Assembly (NCBI RefSeq): GCF_007830435.1 | Contig: NZ_VLLC01000011.1 | Span: forward strand, 29,268 to 93,267 | Source: Desulfobotulus alkaliphilus | GTDB taxonomy: Bacteria > Desulfobacterota > Desulfobacteria > Desulfobacterales > ASO4-4 | Direction: 5' to 3' | DNA: 64,000 nt | In this document: one piece after another, positions 45,027-53,105 of the stretch | How the letters are laid out: each line of letters starts with the position of its first letter | Numbering within the stretch: position 1 is the first letter of the stretch | The notes under the pieces: model-generated | Told to the model about the DNA's origin: nothing | The model's database searches: none | Seen by the model: only the letters and a program-made list of their open reading frames with translations | Position numbers and translations under genes: made by a program

Positions 45027-45200
45027 TTATTTTAGAGGATCAATACGGAAAGGTTGTTCGCCCTCTTGCATAAGCTCCCAGTTGGCAAGCAGTTCTTCCC
45101 GATGTAAATCCACCCAAACCTGTGCCATGCGTAGTTGTCTGGCGGGAAGATTACCCGCAAGGACAGAGCTGTCATGGATGGAAATGGATGCTTTGTTTCA
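45027..45200 (-). pseudogene. truncated DUF4160 gene
   Basis: The last 50 or so codons of a DUF4160 gene are intact (ASISIHDSSVLAGNLPAR, MAQVWVDLHREELLANWEL, PFRIDPLK and TAA at 45027-45029). The N-terminal half with the usual MPTIS start is missing; a TGA stands in frame just upstream, within 10 bp of the end of repeat R1 copy F. Removing the repeat and one target copy does not restore the missing part, so the loss is separate or involved a deletion. Confidence 0.75.
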
Positions 45201-45206
45201 TTATTT

Positions 45207-45553
45207 GTAACTGTTCAGCACAGTTTATCTTGAACTGTCAATGCTGTAATTACAGCAGCTTTGTACTGTTGCAAGGCTCCGTGGCTATTTGCAAGTGACA
45301 TTGCAATCGTTTCGGATCAGAGCTTTGCAGGCCTGTGCGAAAGAAGCGGCAAACTGTCTGAGCCGCCACAAAGGCAGCGTACCAAAGCCTGCCATGGAAA
45401 TCAAAAAGCTTATCCTGCCTGTGGCGGGGAGTTTTTGCCGCTTCCGCACAGGGCAAGAAGCTCCCGAATAAGATTGCGTCACGGGCAAATAGCCTGGGGC
45501 CTGTGCGTCTGTCTTGCAGCTATGGAACTTGGAAAACTGTGCTGAATAATTAC
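45207..45553. repeat. R1 palindromic mobile repeat, copy F
   Basis: The 347-bp element is nearly identical in layout to copy C: outer arms plus middle module, no R3 hairpins. The ends are GTAACTGTTCAGCACAG and CTGTGCTGAATAATTAC. It is flanked by the perfect 8-bp direct repeat CATTATTT (45199-45206 and 45554-45561). Confidence 0.95.
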
Positions 45554-45639
45554 CATTATTTTATATAAGGCCTGAAAAATCAGATTGCAATTCGTAATAA
45601 AAAAAGGGACATTTTTTCTTTTTTTGAATGGAGCTGTGA

Positions 45640-46539
45640 ATGGCTAAAAAAAGGCAGAAAAAAGCAGAGTTTGTCAAATGGATGGGGCCTTTGCTGGATG
45701 CGCTGCGTCAGCTTGGAGATTCCGGAACCCCAAGGGAGGTTTCGGATCTGATTGCTGTGAACCTTGGTCTGCCCGATGAAAAAAAAGAAGAGCTGATGGA
45801 AAGCGGTACGCCCAGATTCCACAATCAGGTCTGCTGGGCAAGGCAGTACCTTGTGTGGGAAGGTTTCATTTCTGCTGAAAAAAGGGGTGTCTGGCAGTTG
45901 ACCGGAAAGGGAAGGGATACCTTTCTCACTGAGGAAGATGGCCGGATTCTTTTTAAAAAATGGGTTGAGATCAATACCAGACAGCGTAAGGCAAAGCAGG
46001 AGGCCGTTTCTCCTGATGACACACAGGAAAAGCAGGATGACAGTAACGGGGAAAAAGCAGAGGAGCCAGAGGAAGAATATCCCCATAGGGAAAAACTTCT
46101 GAATGTTCTCAGAAAGATTTCTCCGGACGGTTTTGAGCGCCTGTGCAAGTATATCCTCAGATTGTACGGCTTTGAGAATGTTCAGGTAACACCCAAAGGC
46201 AAAGATGGCGGCATTGATGGTTATGGTACACTGAAGCTGAATCCCTTTGTGAGTTTTAAGGTTATTTTCCAGTGCAAGAGATATCAGGGGACCGTATCCA
46301 GAGCCCAGATAGGGGATCTGCGCAATGCCATGCTCGGAAGGGCTGACAAGGGAATCATGATTACAACGGGCAACTTCTCAGAGGATGCCAAACGGGAAGC
46401 GGACAGGGAAGGTGCACCGCCCATTGAGCTTATTGACGCTGAAACCCTGATTGAAATGATGGAAAAAGAGGAAATTGGCTTAAAACCCAGAACGGTTTAT
46501 GATGTGGATTATCCGTTTTTTGAAAAATATATGGATTGA
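45640..46539 (+). CDS. mrr: Mrr-type restriction endonuclease
   Basis: The 299-residue protein has an N-terminal winged-helix Mrr_N domain (about 8-100), an acidic linker, and a C-terminal PD-(D/E)XK nuclease domain: FERLCKYILRLYGFENVQV, GKDGGIDGYG (catalytic Asp), and the QCKRYQ motif (Gln-x-Lys). Mrr cuts modified foreign DNA. A clear AT-rich promoter stretch lies between repeat R1 copy F and the gene. A 34-bp copy of part of its nuclease motif region occurs at 49120-49153. The GNAT gene follows with 2 bp between. Confidence 0.93.
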   Translation: MAKKRQKKAEFVKWMGPLLDALRQLGDSGTPREVSDLIAVNLGLPDEKKEELMESGTPRFHNQVCWARQYLVWEGFISAEKRGVWQLTGKGRDTFLTEEDGRILFKKWVEINTRQRKAKQEAVSPDDTQEKQDDSNGEKAEEPEEEYPHREKLLNVLRKISPDGFERLCKYILRLYGFENVQVTPKGKDGGIDGYGTLKLNPFVSFKVIFQCKRYQGTVSRAQIGDLRNAMLGRADKGIMITTGNFSEDAKREADREGAPPIELIDAETLIEMMEKEEIGLKPRTVYDVDYPFFEKYMD

Positions 46540-46541
46540 AA

Positions 46542-47003
46542 ATGGAATTTTTTCAGATGGATTTTGGTTCTGATGCCTATGCCATAGCATGTGATCTGCG
46601 CCATGAGATCCTGAGAAAGCCCATAGGCCTCAGTCTGTATGAGGAAGATCTTGGGCAGGAAAAAAATCATCTGCATTTCGGGTTGAGGGATGCACGACAA
46701 AAGCTTCTGGCCTGTGTGATTGCTGTACCGCTTTCAAAAAGCGAGGCAAGAATACGGCAGATGGCCGTTGCACCCCGGCAGCAGGGGCAGGGATGTGGCA
46801 GATACCTCTTGCTTGAAATGGAAAATCTGCTTGCGGAAAAAGGGTTTACCCGCCTGAGCATGCATGCCCGCAGCAGTGCGGAAGGTTTTTATGCAAAGCT
46901 TGGTTATCTGCCTGTGGGGCGGGTTTTTATGGAAGTCGGACTTCCCCATCTTCCCATGGTAAAAAATATAGAGAATAAAAGCGGTGGAACCTTCATTGGG
47001 TGA
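46542..47003 (+). CDS. GNAT-family N-acetyltransferase
   Basis: The 153-residue protein has the acetyl-CoA motif RQMAVAPRQQGQGCGRYLL (about residues 70-88) and the following alpha helix of the GNAT fold, ending with a FYAKLGYLPVG motif. It is related to the ElaA/PhnO-like group of small-molecule acetyltransferases. ATG at 46542 starts 3 bases after the mrr stop; no strong ribosome site is seen, so translation may be coupled to mrr. The substrate is unknown. Confidence 0.85.
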   Translation: MEFFQMDFGSDAYAIACDLRHEILRKPIGLSLYEEDLGQEKNHLHFGLRDARQKLLACVIAVPLSKSEARIRQMAVAPRQQGQGCGRYLLLEMENLLAEKGFTRLSMHARSSAEGFYAKLGYLPVGRVFMEVGLPHLPMVKNIENKSGGTFIG

Positions 47004-47217
47004 TCCATGTGTTCTGGGGGGCTCTGTTATACTCTGCGCACTCATTCCTGATACATGGGGCACCCTTGAAACGATATGGAAAATCTCTTGATCGGTGCAT
47101 TTGATATTTTCTATTGTTTCAAAGCCTGCCCTGTTTTTGGGCAACCGAGTGTACCTGCAGAAAACCCATTTCCGATTCAGGTTCGTTTTTTAGATATCTG
47201 AAAGATCAGGAGGAAAA

Positions 47218-48984
47218 ATGGCAGGCAGTCTGTCCCCTCAGGGTGTGAAGAACGGCACCCTTTCAACATCTCCGCTGCTGTATGCCGTGGACGAAACCCC
47301 GCCGGAATGGATGAGTGTGTTTCTGGGCCTGCAGATGGTGATGCTCGTCCTTGCCCCCATCGCCGTGACGCCCATTGTGGTGGCCCGCATGGCGGGAATT
47401 GATCCCGGAGAATACGGCTGGATCATCTTTGCCTCCCTGCTTGCCAGCGGCATCGGTACCCTGATACAGGTCCGGCGTTTTGGCGCTGTGGGTTCGGGTT
47501 ACTTTCTGGTCATCGGGTCTTCCGGTTCTTTCATCGCCTGCGGTCTGGCTGCGGCCCAGATGGGCGGCATGGCCCTTGTGGCCACCATGGCCGTGCTCAC
47601 GGCCCCTTTGCAGCTCTTTTTGGCCTGGTTTCTCGGCCCCATGCGCCGCATCATCACGCCGCTGGTGGGCGGGGTGGTGATCATGCTCATCGTGGTGAGT
47701 GTTCTGGGTATCTCCTTAGATATGATGGCCAATACACGTTCCTCCGTCCCTTCCCTGCACAGCTTCTGGGTATCCGCAACCACCCTTGCCGTGATTCTGG
47801 GACTGGCCATATTCGGAAACAGGCACCTGAGGCTCTGGAGTCTGGTCATCGGTCTGCTGGCGGGAACTCTGGTGGCTGCGGGTCTGGGGCTTGCGGATTT
47901 TTCTGCGGTGGCGCAACGGCCCTGGCTGGGACTGCCCGATGGGCAGTGGCAGGGCTTTGCCCTTGATTTCAGACCGGAGTGGATTGGTCTTTATCTGGCC
48001 TTTGCCATGGTGACCCTTGTGGGTGCGGTGGAAACCCTGGGGGATGGCATGGCCATTCAGAGGATTTCCCAGAGAAATTTCCGGAAAGTGGATTATGAGC
48101 GGGTGCAGGGGGCCATGTACGCCGATGGGGTGGCCAATGCCGTGGCAGGCACGCTGGGAACCCTGCCCAATACCACCTACTCCAATGCCATCGCCGCCGT
48201 GCAGCTTACGGGAGTGGCCTCCCGGCGGGTGGGGCTGTATGTGGCCCTGTTTCTCGGGCTTCTGGCCTTTTCCCCGAAACTTTCCGCCCTCATCACAGCC
48301 ATTCCTTCCCCCGTTGTGGGTGCCTTTCTCTTTATTCTCCTTGCCATGCTCTTTGTGACGGGCATCCAGCTTGCCGCCTCCGAAGGTCTCAACTATGAAA
48401 GCGGTGTCATCATCGGTGTTTCCTTCTGGATGGGCTATGTGTTTCAGAACAAGCTTTTTTTTGCGGATCTCATGCCCCTCTGGCTGGGGCCTTTTCTCAA
48501 CAACGGCATTGCCGCAGGCGGGCTTTTTGCCATTGTGCTGAGCCTTCTTTTTCAGATGAAGCCCGCAGGCAGGGCCCGGCGTGTGTTTTCCCGTCAGGCG
48601 GCCGCCATGACGGATCTTCAGGATTTTATCAATGAATATGCCGCCGTCCGGAGAATGCCCGTTCAGGTTCTTCAGCGTCTGCACCTCACGGCAGAGGAGC
48701 TTTTCATGCATCTCTGCGGGTCGCAAACCTTCAGGGGGCCTGAGCTTAAGGTGCTGCTGCATTTTGCAGACGGCAGGGTGCATGTGGAGTTTGTGGACGC
48801 CTCGGATCTTAAGGATCTGGATTTTGTGGTGGAAGAGGCGGGAGAAATGAATGATTTCATGGATCCCGATCTGCTGGGTCTCCGGATTCTCAACCGTTTT
48901 GCCTCGGGTCTGCGGCATCTGCGTATCGGTGGCGTGAATTATATCTCTTATCATCTGGCTGCGGATGATGCTTCTTATGGGTAA
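47218..48984 (+). CDS. NCS2-family permease fused to an anti-sigma-like ATPase domain
   Basis: The 588-residue protein has an NCS2 (xanthine/uracil permease) part with about 12-14 membrane helices (residues 30-455). It contains the signature region VGAVETLGDGMAIQRIS and GTLPNTTYSNAI. After the last helix it carries about 120 cytoplasmic residues resembling the HATPase_c_2 fold of SpoIIAB/RsbW anti-sigma kinases (LTAEELFMHLCG, then FADGRVHVEFVD, LGLRILNRF, and GGVNYISYHL). The N-box is weak, so kinase activity is uncertain. AGGAGG precedes the ATG. Purine or pyrimidine uptake may be coupled to signalling. Confidence 0.85.
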   Translation: MAGSLSPQGVKNGTLSTSPLLYAVDETPPEWMSVFLGLQMVMLVLAPIAVTPIVVARMAGIDPGEYGWIIFASLLASGIGTLIQVRRFGAVGSGYFLVIGSSGSFIACGLAAAQMGGMALVATMAVLTAPLQLFLAWFLGPMRRIITPLVGGVVIMLIVVSVLGISLDMMANTRSSVPSLHSFWVSATTLAVILGLAIFGNRHLRLWSLVIGLLAGTLVAAGLGLADFSAVAQRPWLGLPDGQWQGFALDFRPEWIGLYLAFAMVTLVGAVETLGDGMAIQRISQRNFRKVDYERVQGAMYADGVANAVAGTLGTLPNTTYSNAIAAVQLTGVASRRVGLYVALFLGLLAFSPKLSALITAIPSPVVGAFLFILLAMLFVTGIQLAASEGLNYESGVIIGVSFWMGYVFQNKLFFADLMPLWLGPFLNNGIAAGGLFAIVLSLLFQMKPAGRARRVFSRQAAAMTDLQDFINEYAAVRRMPVQVLQRLHLTAEELFMHLCGSQTFRGPELKVLLHFADGRVHVEFVDASDLKDLDFVVEEAGEMNDFMDPDLLGLRILNRFASGLRHLRIGGVNYISYHLAADDASYG

Positions 48985-49072
48985 AAACTAAAAAAACAAT
49001 GGAGAGCTGTTGCTTCGGGCACATCCTGTTTTTTTTCGACAGAACGCCTTTCAAACCGGGGTGATTTTCCTT

Positions 49073-49153
49073 TTAAAAAACATCAACACATGGGGAGATT
49101 CGGATGCGCTGTATCCTGATGTTCAGGTGACACCCAAGGGCAAAGATGGTGGC
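49073..49153 (+). pseudogene. chimeric scar: GT1 gene 5' end joined to an mrr fragment
   Basis: Positions 49073-49120 repeat, with a few changes, the region 53074-53122 that includes the ribosome site and first five codons of the glycosyltransferase gene. Directly after, 49120-49153 repeats 46180-46213 inside mrr with three changes. The resulting frame stops at once. It records a past recombination or deletion involving copies of both genes. Confidence 0.75.
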
Positions 49154-49154
49154 C

Positions 49155-49814
49155 TTACGCCCCCGGTTCTCCCATGAGCAGTCGGTTTTTGGGGGTAATG
49201 ACCGATGGGATGGCTGCGGTATAAATGTCATATCCAGCCGCCCGGAGTTTCAGTGCCCTGACCGCATCCACGGCCAGATCCGGCGGCATCCATGGGGTAA
49301 GGCCGCCCGTATCACAGGTCTCAAGATCGTGGCAGCAGGGCAGCACGGCCACTCGGGTACGGGCAGCCACGGCCCTCGTCAGAATGCGGTCGGTCAGGCA
49401 GCCGCAGGCATGGGCGGAGACCACAAGATCTTCGGGTAAAAGCGTAATTTCTTCCATGTCCCGGGTTTCAAAGCAGACCCGGTCCTTCAGAAAGGGCCAG
49501 GTTTCGGCCATGGCGGCAAACAGCGCTTCAGCACTTTTGGGTATCCGGGTATCCACAGCCAGACCTGAGGGGGATGTCTGGTCCAGAATCAGCAGGATCT
49601 GGGCCAGAAGGCCGTGACCGCAGGCCAGATCCACCACCCTTCCCCCCCGGAACCGCCGCCGTATCCTTCTGGCCATTTCCCAGGCCTCGTAGAGTTCTTT
49701 TCTGGGCAGGACGCCAGCCCGGCAGACAGTCCGGGCAATGCGGCAAAAAAGGGTGTCTTCAGGGAACAGATCCTGATGCATGGGCATGAGACGGTTTTTG
49801 CTGGAAAGTTTCAT
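49155..49814 (-). CDS. class I methyltransferase-like protein
   Basis: The 219-residue protein has a SAM-binding motif VVDLACGHGLLAQIL (about 58-72), AVDTRIP and a HACGCLTDRIL motif, followed by VLPCCHDLETC. The Cys/His-rich middle and the RNA-methyltransferase-like pattern are reminiscent of TRM13/DUF-type methyltransferases acting on RNA, but the substrate is not clear. The start at 49814 has GGAAGA upstream and excludes a poor open stretch up to 49982. It is convergent with the permease gene, with the scar at its 3' end. Confidence 0.78.
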   Translation of the reverse strand: MKLSSKNRLMPMHQDLFPEDTLFCRIARTVCRAGVLPRKELYEAWEMARRIRRRFRGGRVVDLACGHGLLAQILLILDQTSPSGLAVDTRIPKSAEALFAAMAETWPFLKDRVCFETRDMEEITLLPEDLVVSAHACGCLTDRILTRAVAARTRVAVLPCCHDLETCDTGGLTPWMPPDLAVDAVRALKLRAAGYDIYTAAIPSVITPKNRLLMGEPGA

Positions 49815-50247
49815 GTAAGATCTTCCGGTGAAAGGGTTTTTATCCGGCCCACAATGAAGGCAGGATTTATTCAAAAAATGCCCCTGATGTTTGTTTTGTT
49901 CGCCCTGATCATCACCAGAGTCAACGGGAAATACCGCAGGTGCGTAAGCATATATCAGGAAGGTATAAAAATATACCTTCATTCCAGTATATTATATAAT
50001 GCATTGTAAAAGATTTCATATGATTATATGATTGTACGAAATAACTGGTATCTGCTTCATTGATATTCCCATGAAGGGTTTGCCCGAGACTGAATTCTGA
50101 GTGTATCGCCAGACTTGGCACCTCATCTTATCTCTCAAAAACTTGAAGACCACCGGGTGAGAAGATTTCGGAACCGGAGACCTTTCTACACTGGCTGCCC
50201 CCTTGTGTTCCACACACCTTCAACCCCTTCTTTATCTGGATATGCCC
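49815..50247. other. intergenic interval, no gene recognised
   Basis: This interval between divergent genes contains an AT-rich centre (about 49960-50060) suited to promoters. No RNA gene, repeat family or short frame with a ribosome site was found. Confidence 0.4.
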
Positions 50248-50883
50248 ATGAAGAAGATCGACCTTGCCACCTATAAGCGAAGGGGAATGTTTGCGGCCTT
50301 CAAGGATCGGGATATTCCTTTTTTTTCAACCTCAAGCCATATTGACATAAGCAATCTGAAAAAATTTATTGATGACCAAAGGTGCGGTTTTTTTCTGTCT
50401 GTCAGCTTTCTGATCACAAAAGCCGTGAATTCTGTACCAGAACTGCGGCACAGGGTCATTGATGGGGATCTTTTTGAATTCAAAAGGGTGGCTCCGGGCT
50501 TTACCGTGCTTTTGGAAGATGAGACTTTTTCCTTTTGTGATTCCCGGTATTTTGATTCCTTTGAGACGTATCGGAGATATTCGGAAGCAAAAATTCAGGA
50601 GGTGAAGGAATGTCCTGACCAGAGCACCGGGGAAAAACATCACATGTTTTTCATCACCAGTCTGCCATGGTTCAGTTTTACATCCATTGTGCATCCCCAT
50701 GACAGGCAGTATGGGTACATTCCTGTGGTGAGCATCGGAAAATATTTTCAAGAAGGCGAGAGGCTCCTGCTTCCCGTCGGAATTCAGGTCAACCATGCCC
50801 TGGTGGATGGTATCCATGTGGGCAAATTTTATCGGCAACTGTCGAATATGTGTGAGTATCCTGAGCTTTGGCTGTCCGTATGA
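50248..50883 (+). CDS. chloramphenicol-acetyltransferase-fold acyltransferase
   Basis: The 211-residue protein has the CAT trimeric acyltransferase fold: MKKIDLATYKRR at the start, FSTSSHIDIS, and the catalytic motif NHALVDGIHVGKFY near residues 186-199, where the His is the general base. CAT-like enzymes acetylate chloramphenicol or other small molecules. The DGIHV form and the flanking biosynthetic-type genes leave room for a native metabolite as substrate. ATG 50248 matches the family start; ATG 50242 is an alternative. Confidence 0.82.
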   Translation: MKKIDLATYKRRGMFAAFKDRDIPFFSTSSHIDISNLKKFIDDQRCGFFLSVSFLITKAVNSVPELRHRVIDGDLFEFKRVAPGFTVLLEDETFSFCDSRYFDSFETYRRYSEAKIQEVKECPDQSTGEKHHMFFITSLPWFSFTSIVHPHDRQYGYIPVVSIGKYFQEGERLLLPVGIQVNHALVDGIHVGKFYRQLSNMCEYPELWLSV

Positions 50884-50980
50884 AGGGGGGGCACAGGTTG
50901 TCAGGCCGGTGAGGAATCGTAAGCGTACGCTCGTCTGGAGATACCCGTCCAGTTTATTCAGATCCTGATGGAGGCATGGC

Positions 50981-52993
50981 ATGGAAAAACAGGTGCAGCA
51001 TGTTATCATCGTTGATGGCTTTTCCACCGGAACTTTTTATCCGCCGCTGCTGCGGGAGCGTGGAATTCCGGCAGTGCATGTACGTTCCGGTACCGTTGTT
51101 CCGGATGGACAGTTCGGAAAGGTTGTGGAGGAACTCCTCAGCCGGGTAAGCCGGGATTATGCGGCCATGCTGGAGGAAGGGCCGGATCTTGATGGCCTTG
51201 TCCGGAATCTTTCGGCCTTTACGCCCTGTGCCGTGCTTGCGGGCTGTGAAACGGGCGTGGAACTGGGTGATCTTTTGGCGGCACGCCTTTCCCTTTCCGG
51301 CAATGATCCGGCCTCAAGCGCCACCCGCCGCAACAAATATGAAATGCATCAAGCCCTTGCCCGTGCCGGACTGCGGCATCTCTCCAGTCTGCTGACCGAC
51401 AGCCTCGATGCCCTGCTCGGCTGGATACGGGAGGGAGACAGGCTGCCCGTGGTTCTCAAGCCGACAAGCAGTGCCGGTGCCGACGGGATTCATGTTTGCA
51501 AAACCTTGGAAGAGGTGCGTAAGGCATTCCATGTGCTGATGGGAGCATACGACTTTTTCGGTCGGAAACTTGGACTGGTTCTGGCCCAGGAATTTGCACC
51601 GGGGGTGGAGGTGGTTGTGAACACGGTTTCATGTCAGGGCCGTCACAGGGTCAGTGACCTTTGGCGCTACAGCAAAATGATTACCCCCGAAGGCCGCTCG
51701 GTTTATGACGGTGGAGGACTTGTTGCGGATTTCGGGGAGGATACGGAGCGGGTTCTGAAGTATGCTTTTGCCGCACTGGATGCCCTGAATATCCGTTTCG
51801 GACCGGCCCACAGCGAAATCATGATCACCCCCTCGGGGCCCGTACTGATCGAATGCGGCGCGAGGCCCATGGGTGCCTCTTTTCCACAGGATCTGCTCCG
51901 GGAATCCGTCGGGCATACCCAGCTGGAGCTGGCCCTGCAGGCCGTCCTTGATCCTGAAGTCTTTATGGCCCAGCTGAACACCCCTTATGTTCTTCGGAAA
52001 CACTTCTTCATTAAAAACCTTGTCTCTAACAGGCAGGGCGGTCTCGATGCCACCCCGGCCGTGACCCTTCTTTCAGGCCTGCCTTCGGTGCGCAGCGGCA
52101 ACTTTTTGCATTGTCTGGAAAGTGGCCATGTGGAGCAGACCGTGGATCTGCTCACCTCACCGGCAACCCTTTTTCTGTGCCATGAAAATCCGGATGTGCT
52201 CCGCGAGGATCATGAGCTGATCACCTCCCTGGAAGAGGAAGGCCAGAACCTGCTTTTTGAGCTGACATCCATGGACGGAGCCCACCCGGATCCGGACTGG
52301 TTTCAGCGGATACCCGATGAACTCTGGCTCCGTCCGGAAAGCGAGGGCGAAGTGGATGCGGATACGGTGTGGAAGGCCCTCGGGCTTTTGCCCGGTCAGG
52401 AGGTGCTGGACTGTCCCTGCGGAGATGCCCGCTTCGGACAGAATCTTGCCCGCAGGGGTGTCCGCTATACCGGCGTTGACATCAACCCCCGTTTCATTGA
52501 CCGCGCCCGTCAGCGTTTTTCCGGTCTCGGGCTTGAAGGAAGCCTTTCCGTCGGGGACATGCGCTCACTTGGTTTTGAAAACTGCTTTGATGCCGTGATC
52601 AACTGGTTCAACAGTTTTGGGTATTTTGATGTTGAAACGGACTTTCTTGTTCTTAAAAATCTGGCGGCTGCCCTGCGGCCGGGAGGTCTGCTCCTCATTG
52701 AAGCCCCCAGCCGCAGCAATATCATTGTTAATACAACGCCTAAATTTGACAGTGACGGAAAGGAACTGGAGCGCCGCTGGGATGAAATCAGCGAACGCAT
52801 GTTTCTGCCCGTGCCAGTAACGGAAGAGGGCAGGATTGTGCATGTGCTTACCGGCCCGAGGCTGTACTCCATCAGTCAGTACAAACTTCTGTTCCGCCTT
52901 GCAGGGCTGACCTTTGTAACGGTATATGACGAAAAACTCGGACCCTTCACGGATACTTCACGGCGGATGATTCTGCTTGCACGTAAAAACTGA
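50981..52993 (+). CDS. ATP-grasp ligase fused to a SAM methyltransferase
   Basis: The 670-residue protein has an ATP-grasp ligase part (about 1-430) with RRNKYEMHQALARAG, VVLKPTSSAGADGIHVC, AQEFAPGVEVVVN and the metal-binding region ending in LIECGARPMGASFP. That pattern resembles L-amino-acid ligases such as BacD. The C-terminal part (about 455-670) is a class I methyltransferase with VLDCPCGDARFGQNLA and GVDINPRFIDRA. It would join a carboxylate to an amine and methylate the product. GGAGG lies upstream of the ATG. It sits between a CAT-like acyltransferase and a GT1 gene. Confidence 0.85.
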   Translation: MEKQVQHVIIVDGFSTGTFYPPLLRERGIPAVHVRSGTVVPDGQFGKVVEELLSRVSRDYAAMLEEGPDLDGLVRNLSAFTPCAVLAGCETGVELGDLLAARLSLSGNDPASSATRRNKYEMHQALARAGLRHLSSLLTDSLDALLGWIREGDRLPVVLKPTSSAGADGIHVCKTLEEVRKAFHVLMGAYDFFGRKLGLVLAQEFAPGVEVVVNTVSCQGRHRVSDLWRYSKMITPEGRSVYDGGGLVADFGEDTERVLKYAFAALDALNIRFGPAHSEIMITPSGPVLIECGARPMGASFPQDLLRESVGHTQLELALQAVLDPEVFMAQLNTPYVLRKHFFIKNLVSNRQGGLDATPAVTLLSGLPSVRSGNFLHCLESGHVEQTVDLLTSPATLFLCHENPDVLREDHELITSLEEEGQNLLFELTSMDGAHPDPDWFQRIPDELWLRPESEGEVDADTVWKALGLLPGQEVLDCPCGDARFGQNLARRGVRYTGVDINPRFIDRARQRFSGLGLEGSLSVGDMRSLGFENCFDAVINWFNSFGYFDVETDFLVLKNLAAALRPGGLLLIEAPSRSNIIVNTTPKFDSDGKELERRWDEISERMFLPVPVTEEGRIVHVLTGPRLYSISQYKLLFRLAGLTFVTVYDEKLGPFTDTSRRMILLARKN

Positions 52994-53105
52994 AAACAGG
53001 AGGCGGTGGATCTGTATATAATGTGGGCATCAGCCATGTCCAGACACTGACCCTTGATTTTTTAGAAAATCATCTTAAAAAACATCAAAATACAGGGAGA
53101 TTCAG

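Noticed and set aside
47716-48954. Minus-strand open frame of 412 codons opposite the permease gene
   Set aside because: It is a shadow of the permease coding frame; its composition is His/Lys/Gly-rich with no recognisable domain.
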